Positions 9,127 through 16,197 of a stretch of 64,000 bases of DNA are shown here, in pieces. The notes beneath the pieces were generated by a model. The model was not told the origin of the DNA and searched no databases. It saw only the letters and a list, made by a program, of their open reading frames with translations. Position 1 is the stretch's first letter. Each line of letters opens with the position of its first letter. The translations under genes were made by a program, and so were the position numbers. Location of the stretch: positions 62,001 to 126,000 of the forward strand of contig NZ_QRZF01000018.1 in assembly GCF_003464595.1 (NCBI RefSeq). Direction: 5' to 3'. This DNA comes from Bacteroides intestinalis. GTDB taxonomy: Bacteria > Bacteroidota > Bacteroidia > Bacteroidales > Bacteroidaceae.

Positions 9127-12045
9127 TTAGAAATGACGTCCACCGCCAAAGCCACCGGGACGACCACCAGGTCCGCCGGGACCTCCATGACCTCCAAATC
9201 CGCCTCTACCCTGCATCTTTTCACGGGCAGCCTTGCTACCGAAGATATTCAGACGATAGATGAAGTGTACCATGCAATAACTGTTGATACCGTTATATTC
9301 GGAAACCGAACGGCCATCTGCTGTCAATGAACGGCTGATGTTACTTTGCTGTTTCAAAATGTCATAGAGTTCAAGGCTGACAGTAGCCGCACCTTTCAGG
9401 AAGGTTTGCGAAAGCTGTGCATTCCAGATCAATTCATTACGGTTCATACTTGCATCCGTATAACCACGACGGCTCTGATTAGCAATATTGGTAGTGAAAG
9501 TCATGTTCCAGGGAGCCATCAACTGAGTATTGGCACCATAAGAGAATGTATAAGGTTCCTGATTATTCTCCGGACGCAGTTTGCTACGCTCAGCAGTATA
9601 AGAGATAGAACCATTCAAGCCGAATTCAAACCAATCGTTACGGTAAGCACCATTCAAACGCTCACTCAACGTCAACCCTGTTGTCTTATTCTTATCATCC
9701 ACTTTGGTATCCTGATTATATAAGAACGCTACATTATTCTGGTAATTGACATTAGTGAATGAGTTGATAGTGTACTTCTTATTCTTCAATGCCGTATTGA
9801 AACCAAACATACCGAAAGCACTCCAGTTACCATTGATATTCTTCGGTGTAGTAGTACGCGCACCGGTCTGATCATCATATTCGGTACTGTTACTGATGCT
9901 GTTCTGCGTAGCCGAGAAGCTGGCATGAGTCATGATACCCCGCTGGAGTTCTGCATTATACGTATTGTAGAACAAACGCATAGAGTGCGTGAACGAAGGT
10001 TTCAAACCCGGATTACCGACACGGATATTCAGCGGATTAGAGTTGTCCACAATCGGCAACAAGTTCTCCATGCTGGGCTGACCGGTACGTCCGCGATAGT
10101 TGAAGCGCAATTGGCTTACTTTCGAGAAACGGTAACGGAAATCAATATTCGGAGCAAAGTTGAATACCGAACGCGTCGTATCAATCATATAGTCGCCTTT
10201 CTTATAAGACAGTTTGGAGTTCTGCGGTTGGAAAGAAACACCGGCACTCAACTGGTACTTCTCACGGATGAAACGCAAGGATACAGAAGCATCGTGGTTG
10301 TAGTATCTGTACTCGGCATACTTACCTAAACTATCTACCGCATGATTCTGATACCCCACTGGCAACGGGTCGCCAATTCCCCACTCCGGATTGATCTTAT
10401 ATAAGTCGAAAGTCGTCTTGTCACTCTCACTGTACTTATACTGGAACTGATAACTGAATTGCAGGAAAGTGGCCCGCGCAATCGGTTCGCTATACGTGAT
10501 CTGTGCACTATAACTATAATCATTCGTCGGCGTAGTGATATACTGGTTACGGATCAACGTAGAGTCCGGGTTCGTAGGAATCTGGTAATAACGTGTCATC
10601 GACTCCGTATACTGGTTATTGTCATTATCTCCATAGCCGAAGCGTCCGCGGAATGTAACATTACGTCCCTTATCATTCAGTTTGCGGTTGATCTGCAAAG
10701 TAGCATCCGTTGAAACGCTCTTGCTATCAGAAAGCGAACCCGTGTTTGTAGCATTCACACGAATATCTTTCAACGGGTCTTCGTTATTTATCACATCAAA
10801 ATCAAGATAGTCATTCGGGTTAGTAACCAGATTGTAAGGATCTGCATTGAAGGTCCCCGACAAGGAACTGGAAGAATTATCCGTCTTTCCATAAGAGAAG
10901 TTCGGACGGAAGATGATATTCGTCATTGAATCCGGCTTCCACTCCAAACGGAAATCAGCATTAAATGTCGAATTCTTGTTCCTGTTGAGAGAGTTTGAAT
11001 TGGAATATGAATTGCCATTCTGTAAGAAACGCTCGGATGAGTTGACATTGGCAATGTCAGCATCATTGTAGTTGTAACGGGCACTACCGCCTAACTCCAA
11101 TTTGGCAGTTTCGGTAGCAAAGTTAAGTCCCAGTTCCTTGGGAGCATTCAAACCATTGTTACGACGCCAACGCGGCCCACCGCCACCACCGGAAAAGCCC
11201 TGATTATTCACATTGTTGGCAGAGGCAATAAAAGAAACTTGTGTCTTATCTACGAAGCGGTTCAACATCAAACGTCCTGCATAGCGATCTTCAGTACCTA
11301 CGGCAGCATCGGCATTACCGAACCAACCCTGATTCATACCTTTCTTAACGGTCAGGTCGAGCACGGTTTCTTCTTCACCGTCATCAATACCTGTGATACG
11401 TGCCAGGTCCGATTTCTTATCATAAGTTTTCAACCGGTCAATCATGTCCACCGGCAAGTTCTTCAAACCCGTCTTCACGTCTCCGCCGAAGAATTCCTTT
11501 CCGTCTACCATGATCTTCTTCAGATCCTTACCATTGATTTTCACGTTACCATCGTCATCAATCTCGGCACCGGGAAGTTTCTTCACCAACTCTTCCAGCA
11601 TGGCACCTTCGGGTGTACGATAAGCAGATGAATTATACACTAATGTATCTTCCACTACCTGTACTTGCGGAGCTTCCGCGGTGATCACCGCTTCTGCCAG
11701 CATCACGGCATCCGTCTTCAGAGCCAGTGTACCTACATTCTTATTTGGGGTTTGAGCCGACAGTTGCAAAGGAAGCACTGTGGGCTGGAAACCGATATAG
11801 GAAACTTTCAATACATACTTCCCAGCCTTTACTTTGGGCAGGGTAAAATACCCCTGTGCAGTAGTGGCGATACCCGCCGCAAATGCGCTGTCAGGTAACG
11901 AAAGCAACTGTACTGTGGCTTGTACTGCGGGCTCTTTCGTGTCATCCTCGATGACACGCCCCGCTACGGTAATGTTCTTAGTTTGTGAGAAAGCGGAAAG
12001 TGCGGTTGTCAGCAATAACACTATTCCGATGATTACTTTTTTCAT
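9127..12045 (-). CDS. TonB-receptor-like outer membrane beta-barrel protein
   Basis: A 972-residue outer membrane protein. Residues 1-21 are a cleavable signal peptide ending AFSQ. Residues 24-115 are a carboxypeptidase-regulatory-like domain (VAGRVIEDDTKEPAVQATVQLL). Next is a plug-like domain (about 120-230, with YRTPEGAMLEELVKKLPG and GKDLKKIMVDGKEFFGGDV), and the rest is a long beta-barrel region of the OMP_b-brl_3 type. The last 26 or so residues are a Gly/Pro/Arg tail that ends HF. No SusD gene is next to it, so it is not part of a typical glycan import pair; the ligand is unknown. Alone on the minus strand. Confidence 0.9.
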   Translation of the reverse strand: MKKVIIGIVLLLTTALSAFSQTKNITVAGRVIEDDTKEPAVQATVQLLSLPDSAFAAGIATTAQGYFTLPKVKAGKYVLKVSYIGFQPTVLPLQLSAQTPNKNVGTLALKTDAVMLAEAVITAEAPQVQVVEDTLVYNSSAYRTPEGAMLEELVKKLPGAEIDDDGNVKINGKDLKKIMVDGKEFFGGDVKTGLKNLPVDMIDRLKTYDKKSDLARITGIDDGEEETVLDLTVKKGMNQGWFGNADAAVGTEDRYAGRLMLNRFVDKTQVSFIASANNVNNQGFSGGGGGPRWRRNNGLNAPKELGLNFATETAKLELGGSARYNYNDADIANVNSSERFLQNGNSYSNSNSLNRNKNSTFNADFRLEWKPDSMTNIIFRPNFSYGKTDNSSSSLSGTFNADPYNLVTNPNDYLDFDVINNEDPLKDIRVNATNTGSLSDSKSVSTDATLQINRKLNDKGRNVTFRGRFGYGDNDNNQYTESMTRYYQIPTNPDSTLIRNQYITTPTNDYSYSAQITYSEPIARATFLQFSYQFQYKYSESDKTTFDLYKINPEWGIGDPLPVGYQNHAVDSLGKYAEYRYYNHDASVSLRFIREKYQLSAGVSFQPQNSKLSYKKGDYMIDTTRSVFNFAPNIDFRYRFSKVSQLRFNYRGRTGQPSMENLLPIVDNSNPLNIRVGNPGLKPSFTHSMRLFYNTYNAELQRGIMTHASFSATQNSISNSTEYDDQTGARTTTPKNINGNWSAFGMFGFNTALKNKKYTINSFTNVNYQNNVAFLYNQDTKVDDKNKTTGLTLSERLNGAYRNDWFEFGLNGSISYTAERSKLRPENNQEPYTFSYGANTQLMAPWNMTFTTNIANQSRRGYTDASMNRNELIWNAQLSQTFLKGAATVSLELYDILKQQSNISRSLTADGRSVSEYNGINSYCMVHFIYRLNIFGSKAAREKMQGRGGFGGHGGPGGPGGRPGGFGGGRHF

Positions 12046-12144
12046 GCGCCTGTTTTTTATGAAACAAAATGTCTGTTTTTACACTGTTTCATTTGACAAG
12101 CTTTCAATGGAAAAGTTTAATGAGGTTTAAATAAAATATTCTAA

Positions 12145-12558
12145 TTATCGACGATCTCGCTTAAACAACCGATCAACCGTCGCTTTTTTTATACCAAATT
12201 CCAAGCAAAGAACATTCAATATAAGGAAGATCAAAAAGGAGGAAGTATCCACACTCATGATGTCACCTTTCCATACCCGATAGAGCATACCGCCAAAGAT
12301 AAACAACACCGTCAGGAATATGGCATTACGGGTAGCCTGATTGCGTATCTGTTCGGTTTCCTTGCTTTCATTCTTTGTAAAAGCAAACAGAATCATCAGC
12401 GCACCGAGCATCATCAATAATTTGGAGCACTCTTTATAAAACAAAAGGTTACCATCCGTCATTTTCCCTACCATCAACATCAGGAAGGGGAGAAACAATG
12501 CCAATGCTATCACAGAATATCCTAACGGGCGGCAATATACCGGTAATAATGCTTTCAT
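12145..12558 (-). CDS. Unknown four-helix membrane protein
   Basis: A 137-residue protein with four predicted membrane helices at about 14-31, 44-61, 78-96 and 106-123. A charged loop lies between the second and third (KNESKETEQIRNQATR), and the tail is basic (KRDRR). No family motif recognised. Its own promoter (-7 box 12624-12631) gives a leader of roughly 60 nt, so it is not simply read through with other genes. It lies between the beta-barrel gene and divergent aroB. Confidence 0.75.
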   Translation of the reverse strand: MKALLPVYCRPLGYSVIALALFLPFLMLMVGKMTDGNLLFYKECSKLLMMLGALMILFAFTKNESKETEQIRNQATRNAIFLTVLFIFGGMLYRVWKGDIMSVDTSSFLIFLILNVLCLEFGIKKATVDRLFKRDRR

Positions 12559-12623
12559 TTTTTATAAATTATAAGTTATGAAGTCTAAAATATCTATCCG
12601 AGTGATGTAAGTTTTATGATTTG

Positions 12624-12631
12624 CAAAGATA
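12624..12631 (-). promoter_or_regulatory. -7 box for the 12145-12558 gene
   Basis: TATCTTTG on the minus strand, 65 bp before the ATG. No clear -33 box. Confidence 0.45.
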
Positions 12632-12727
12632 CTCCTTTCGCAGAGAAATCCCATCTTTAAAGAAGATAAGCTGCATCTCAGCATAACTTTTTCATGTCGG
12701 TATGGAAGTTCTGCACTCGATTTGCAT

Positions 12728-12735
12728 TATCTTTG
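12728..12735 (+). promoter_or_regulatory. -7 box for aroB
   Basis: TATCTTTG fits the Bacteroides -7 consensus and is 25 bp before the ATG at 12761. It shows that the in-frame TTG at 12722 lies upstream of transcription and is not the start. Confidence 0.6.
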
Positions 12736-12760
12736 CAGAGCAAAAAAAGACAAATACATC

Positions 12761-13822
12761 ATGAGTAAACAAGAAGTAATCCTCTGCGAAGAACTGGAAA
12801 GCAGCTTAACAACTGCCATTGGGAACTGCCCCCATGACAAGCTCTTTATCCTGACTGACGAGCATACACACCGCCTTTGCTTGCCACAACTCAACAACAT
12901 TCCGGCATTGAAAGAAGCAACGGAAATCATTATCGGTGCCGAAGATGTACACAAGAACCTCGAAACCTTGGCTTCCGTCTGGCAAGCCCTGAGTGAAAAG
13001 GGAGCTACGCGCCATTCATTGCTTATCAATCTGGGAGGTGGCATGGTGACCGACCTGGGTGGCTTCGCCGCCTCTACATTTAAGCGGGGCATTGCTTATA
13101 TCAATATCCCTACTACCCTGCTGGCTATGGTAGATGCTTCCGTAGGAGGCAAGACAGGTATCAACTTCAACGGGTTGAAGAATGAAATCGGCGTCTTCGC
13201 CCCTGCCGCCAGCGTACTCCTTGAAACTGAATTCTTGCGCAGCCTCGACGCCCATAACTTCTTCTCCGGCTATGCCGAAATGTTGAAGCACGGACTAATC
13301 AGCACTCCGGAACATCTGGCGGAATTATTGGCTTTTGACACGGACAAAATAGATTATGCAGTCCTGAAGTCAATGGTAGGTCGCTCCGTACAAGTAAAAG
13401 AAGACATCGTGGAACAAGATCCGCTGGAACATGGCATCCGCAAGGCCCTGAACCTGGGACATACCGTAGGACATGCTTTCGAAAGCCTTGCCCTTGCCGA
13501 AGGACACCCTGTGCTGCACGGCTATGCCGTTGCCTGGGGAATTGTTTGCGAACTATATCTTTCTTATATAAAAGTAGGTTTTCCGAAAGACAAAATGCGC
13601 CAGACCATTCAGTTTGTGAAAGAGAACTATGGTGGTTTTGCCTTTAACTGTAAGCAGTACGACCAGCTTTATGAACTGATGAAGCACGATAAGAAGAATA
13701 CCGCCGGTGTCATAAACTTTACGTTATTGAAAGAGGTCGGAGACATTTGTCTGAACCAGACGGCTGATAAAGATACGATATTCGAAATGTTCGATTTCTA
13801 TAGAGAGTGCATGGGGGTATAA
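12761..13822 (+). CDS. aroB: 3-dehydroquinate synthase
   Basis: Second step of the shikimate pathway: converts DAHP to 3-dehydroquinate with NAD and a divalent metal, in the cytosol. The 353 residues include the NAD/phosphate-binding GGGMVTDLGGFAASTFKRG, IPTTLLAMVDASVGGKTGIN, the metal-site segment containing AEMLKHGLI, and LNLGHTVGHAFE. The start at 12761 (MSKQEV) was chosen because a -7 promoter box occupies 12728-12735, which rules out longer versions. aroA, from the same pathway, is 30 kb away in another operon. Confidence 0.95.
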   Translation: MSKQEVILCEELESSLTTAIGNCPHDKLFILTDEHTHRLCLPQLNNIPALKEATEIIIGAEDVHKNLETLASVWQALSEKGATRHSLLINLGGGMVTDLGGFAASTFKRGIAYINIPTTLLAMVDASVGGKTGINFNGLKNEIGVFAPAASVLLETEFLRSLDAHNFFSGYAEMLKHGLISTPEHLAELLAFDTDKIDYAVLKSMVGRSVQVKEDIVEQDPLEHGIRKALNLGHTVGHAFESLALAEGHPVLHGYAVAWGIVCELYLSYIKVGFPKDKMRQTIQFVKENYGGFAFNCKQYDQLYELMKHDKKNTAGVINFTLLKEVGDICLNQTADKDTIFEMFDFYRECMGV

Positions 13823-13882
13823 CGCCTTCTACTGTATCCCCTCTCCTTACGGAAATTCATTTTGCAGTTCCAGCATTAAGAT

Positions 13883-13970
13883 GCCGGTTTTTGCCAGTTA
13901 ATTGGCAACGCTGTGCCACCGTGCTGGCAAATGTTTGCCACCGCGATGGCACAGTTTTGCCAGCAGGGTG
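13883..13970. repeat. Array B: four tandem units, exact 22-bp period, with GCCA-N6-TGGC dyads
   Basis: GCCA occurs at 13893, 13915, 13937 and 13959, and TGGCA at 13903, 13925, 13947 and 13969. Each unit is therefore a GCCA-N6-TGGC dyad repeated every 22 bp. The last dyad runs to 13972. The sequence between half-sites varies (GTTAAT, CCGTGC, CCGCGA, GCAGGG), so only the half-sites are kept. It starts about 60 bp after the aroB stop and ends about 100 bp before the next promoter. The rest of the 13823-14071 gap shows nothing I can name. Confidence 0.8.
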
Positions 13971-14071
13971 GCAAGATTCAGGCTACATACGAAACTTAAA
14001 TTAGATAATAGTAAATCAGACGACAAGTATATTTTTCTTCTCATTTTAGACTGCCTCTTCATTTTTTATCG

Positions 14072-14079
14072 TACTTTTG
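14072..14079 (+). promoter_or_regulatory. -7 box of the structured RNA
   Basis: TACTTTTG fits TAnnTTTG. The predicted start is 5-8 bp later, exactly at the first strand of the closing stem (14083-14090), which supports both calls. Confidence 0.6.
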
Positions 14080-14082
14080 CGG

Positions 14083-14238
14083 TGTCGAACCATTATTAAC
14101 TCACAGCAGGGAAACCTGCCAAGAAATCGTGGCGGGCATTTTATGCCCGTTCACGCCACTCCTATATGGCGGTCCCTGTACCCCCATGGGGAGTGTTAAT
14201 GCACCTCCAAATACTAGCTGTGGGTTTAGTGTTCGACA
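14083..14238 (+). ncRNA. Structured RNA or leader, about 155 nt
   Basis: TGTCGAAC (14083-14090) pairs perfectly with GTTCGACA (14231-14238), closing the whole element. Inside, CTCACAGC (14100-14107) pairs with GCTGTGGG (14217-14224) with one G-U. A GNRA-type hairpin AGG-GAAA-CCT lies at 14108-14117. GGGCAT pairs with ATGCCC (14134-14148), nested in GTGGC/GCCAC (14129-14133 and 14155-14159). A promoter box stands immediately upstream. It may be a free RNA (the closed rod with internal branches invites comparison with 6S RNA or the Bacteroidales-1 motif) or the leader of the gene at 14321. No riboswitch class that I know fits. Family unproven. Confidence 0.6.
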
Positions 14239-14320
14239 ATGGGACAGGCAGGGATTGCTCTTTTAGTTTCTTTACCTCTCCCATGAATCGAATTATTCAC
14301 CTTTTAAAACTTAATGATTT

Positions 14321-14788
14321 ATGGAAAACAACACTCAGTCGGTAACCGCTCAGGAATTACCCAACACAGCAATGTTCCCACGCGCACACTTCCCATCAGA
14401 GGAAGCCATGAAAGCGTACTATTTACAATTGATTGACATCATGAATATAGCGTATATGGCAGAGCCTTCGGAATATATAAGCCTCCAATGCCTGCACCGT
14501 AAATTAAAACAATATGTCCATGTTTTACGACTGATAGGCACGCACGAATGGGGAAAAGGTATCGCCGAATTACAAGATGCCAGCGGGATCTATATGTTAA
14601 AAAGTACCCTCCCACACAATACTCTCCTACAAGCTAATCGGGAAATAGGCCGGCATTTGCAATTCATTACACAACTGGCAAGCAACGTAGGTTTTCTGAA
14701 ACAGCTGGAAGGCATCTTATGTTACCATCTTCAAAACGTAGAAGGATTATTGAAGAAGTTGAAAGAAGAATCGATAACTGCTCTGTAG
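14321..14788 (+). CDS. Unknown helical protein
   Basis: A 155-residue soluble protein with no signal peptide and no membrane segment. From about residue 20 it is almost entirely predicted helix, ending in an amphipathic, Lys/Glu-rich helix (LQNVEGLLKKLKEES). No motif that I recognise. It starts 82 bp after the structured RNA element and is followed by a 23-bp hairpin, so it is a single-gene unit; the RNA could be its leader. Function unknown. Confidence 0.75.
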   Translation: MENNTQSVTAQELPNTAMFPRAHFPSEEAMKAYYLQLIDIMNIAYMAEPSEYISLQCLHRKLKQYVHVLRLIGTHEWGKGIAELQDASGIYMLKSTLPHNTLLQANREIGRHLQFITQLASNVGFLKQLEGILCYHLQNVEGLLKKLKEESITAL

Positions 14789-14792
14789 AATG

Positions 14793-14840
14793 ATAATAGG
14801 ACGAGGGGTAAAATTGGAATTTTACTCCTCGTCCTATTAT
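14793..14840 (+). terminator. Very long hairpin terminator
   Basis: A 23-bp stem (14793-14815 with 14818-14840, one G-U) with a 2-nt loop begins 4 bp after the stop of the unknown gene. The flanking T run is short (TTTAT), so it may act by structure or in both directions. From 14841 to 14990 I see nothing but AT-rich sequence. Confidence 0.65.
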
Positions 14841-14990
14841 TTATAGAAACAAGAATTACAAGCAAATAACAGGCTACAGCATTACTTATACTAATTCTAA
14901 AATAGAGCAAACTTTATACCATAACAAATTAAGAATAAGAAAGATGTATTATTCAGTCGGATTATAGTGACATAAAAATCAATAGAAATG

Positions 14991-15021
14991 TTTGCTATTT
15001 AAAAATAAAGCACTACTTTTG
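14991..15021 (+). promoter_or_regulatory. Promoter of tRNA-Pro
   Basis: TTTG at 14991-14994, a 19-bp spacer and TACTTTTG at 15014-15021 give a full-consensus Bacteroides promoter, 12 bp before the mature tRNA. Confidence 0.75.
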
Positions 15022-15032
15022 CATCCGCAATT

Positions 15033-15106
15033 CGGGATGTAGCTCAGCCCGGTAGAGTACGCGTCTGGGGGGCGTGTGGTCGCAAGTTCGAATCTTGTCA
15101 TCCCGA
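15033..15106 (+). tRNA. tRNA-Pro (anticodon GGG)
   Basis: All four arms fold: acceptor CGGGATG/CATCCCG, D stem GCTC/GAGT, anticodon stem CGCGT/GCGTG with loop CTGGGGG (anticodon GGG), and T stem GCAAG/CTTGT around TTCGAAT. It is 74 nt to the discriminator base A. The CCA end is not encoded. It has its own promoter and terminator. Confidence 0.95.
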
Positions 15107-15117
15107 CTACCGATAAA

Positions 15118-15150
15118 GCATTGATAATCGCAAGGTTATTGATGCTTTTT
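15118..15150 (+). terminator. Terminator of tRNA-Pro
   Basis: GCATTGATAA pairs with TTATTGATGC (with two G-U pairs) and is followed by TTTTTGCTTTTTT. Confidence 0.7.
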
Positions 15151-15226
15151 GCTTTTTTACGAATTTCCACCTAATGGTGGTTGACGCTAAAAGTTCTCGT
15201 ACACATTCACTTTTAAACACATAAAA

Positions 15227-15252
15227 AGAGGTCTCCACAATGGAAGACCTCT
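15227..15252 (-). terminator. Terminator of hicAB
   Basis: AGAGGTCT pairs with AGACCTCT. On the minus strand the stem is followed by TTTTTA. It lies 36 bp past the hicB stop. Confidence 0.7.
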
Positions 15253-15287
15253 GAAAAAAACTCCAAAAGGTGGTGTCAAACAACAAA

Positions 15288-15686
15288 TCAGAGTGTTACC
15301 GATAATAATTCTTTCGCAAATGAATGAAGTCCGCTGCAAATGCGTTCCGCCTGCTGTCTACGAGGTATAGAACGACGATTCAAGTAATTGGAAAGCTGCT
15401 TTTGATTGATACCTGTAATCTTCTCCATACCAGCTAAAGAAAGGAACTTTGAATAATATTCCAAGAAACTCGCTACGTCCAACTTAAATTCAATTTCGTA
15501 CTCGCCTTTGATTTGTTCCGGCCATTGTTCTACAGGTAAATTCTTCTTAATCAATCTAATTGCCTCATGAATATCATCCTTTACAGCCTGTATGCTATCA
15601 CCCGCGCCATAGATACCGTCACAATTGTCCGAATATCCGTCGTAAAAATCCTTGCTTTTCTCAATCACTACAATAATTTTTTCCAT
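15288..15686 (-). CDS. hicB: HicB-type antitoxin
   Basis: Antitoxin that should bind and block the HicA ribonuclease and repress its own operon. Residues 1-60 have the partly degraded RNase H-like HicB fold (IIVVIEKSKDFYDGYSDN, DSIQAVKDDIHEAIRLI). The C-terminal part (about 82-125) is a helix-turn-helix DNA-binding region with AGMEKITGINQKQLSNYLN and RRQQAERICSGLHSFAKELL. It is the second gene of a hicA-hicB pair with a 55-bp gap, longer than the usual overlap or near-contact. Length of 132 is normal. Confidence 0.9.
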   Translation of the reverse strand: MEKIIVVIEKSKDFYDGYSDNCDGIYGAGDSIQAVKDDIHEAIRLIKKNLPVEQWPEQIKGEYEIEFKLDVASFLEYYSKFLSLAGMEKITGINQKQLSNYLNRRSIPRRQQAERICSGLHSFAKELLSVTL

Positions 15687-15741
15687 AATCCTACCCTTTC
15701 TTTTTTAGAAAGTACGGGAATCAAAGCCCATACTTCTTGAT

Positions 15742-15903
15742 TCATTTATTAGCCAACCCCTTACCCATTTCTTTAGCCCCATGATAAGGAACAGGCTCCG
15801 TTAATTCACCTTTTTCATTCTTATAAAAGTAATGGCTTCCTTCTGCATGGTCGAACTTCCATCCTTTCTTAATGAACATCCGGTGTAATTCTGTACTTTT
15901 CAT
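15742..15903 (-). CDS. hicA: HicA-type mRNA interferase toxin
   Basis: A 53-residue protein with the HicA double-stranded-RNA-binding-like fold: KSTELHRMFIKKGWKFDHAEGSHYFYKN. The sequence GSHYFY holds the catalytic histidine expected of the family (in the motif G-S-H). It cuts mRNA when free of HicB. It lies first in the pair, upstream of hicB on the minus strand, with a full promoter 28-57 bp before its ATG. The gene is short enough to be missed by ORF length filters. Confidence 0.88.
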   Translation of the reverse strand: MKSTELHRMFIKKGWKFDHAEGSHYFYKNEKGELTEPVPYHGAKEMGKGLANK

Positions 15904-15907
15904 AATC

Positions 15908-16036
15908 TTATGATTTGTTGTTTGACTTCACAAAGATAGCAGAATTACCACTATCCGCAAGCAAAACAATAGCAATATTACCATCATTTAACCCCTTCGG
16001 TAGAGTTTCCAGATGCTCAAGCATTCGCTCTTTCAT
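15908..16036 (-). other. Doubtful 42-codon ORF upstream of hicA
   Basis: From ATG at 16036 the frame reads MKERMLEHLETLPKG and ends 4 bp before the hicA start. It continues open upstream (to a TTG at 16099), with protein-like text such as PHDIPTIYAMKERML. However, the hicAB promoter (15931-15960) lies inside it, and a second -7 box (16097-16104) covers its extended start. It may be the remnant of a gene cut by earlier insertion or deletion beside the tRNA, or chance. I do not call it a gene. Confidence 0.25.
15931..15960 (-). promoter_or_regulatory. Promoter of hicAB
   Basis: On the minus strand: TTG (15960-15958), a 19-bp spacer and TATCTTTG (15938-15931). It leaves a leader of about 20 nt before the hicA ATG. 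HicB probably represses here, as is usual for the family. Confidence 0.65.
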
Positions 16037-16165
16037 AGCATAAATGGTTGGTATATCGTGAGGATTCAAAGGATAAAGATCGACTAGCCATACCTGCAAA
16101 TATACCAGCAGTAAAAATAAATCAAAATTTCAGACTATCCTTTTTCGTTTTTACGGACTAATACC

Positions 16166-16173
16166 TATATTTG
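16166..16173 (+). promoter_or_regulatory. -7 box for the Tricorn-like protease
   Basis: TATATTTG, 24 bp before the ATG at 16198. It rules out the in-frame TTG at 16171 as a start. Confidence 0.6.
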
Positions 16174-16197
16174 CATAAAAACACATTTAATATACTT

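Noticed and set aside
14083..14238. TPP or cobalamin riboswitch
   Set aside because: No CTGAGA/ACCTGA signature of the TPP type and no B12-box-like segment is visible; the downstream gene has no link to these vitamins.
14979..15170. 63-codon minus-strand ORF across tRNA-Pro
   Set aside because: It covers the tRNA gene, its promoter and its terminator; a chance frame.
15033..16036. A complete integrated element at tRNA-Pro
   Set aside because: No integrase, no second copy of the tRNA 3' end and no clear second border are visible.
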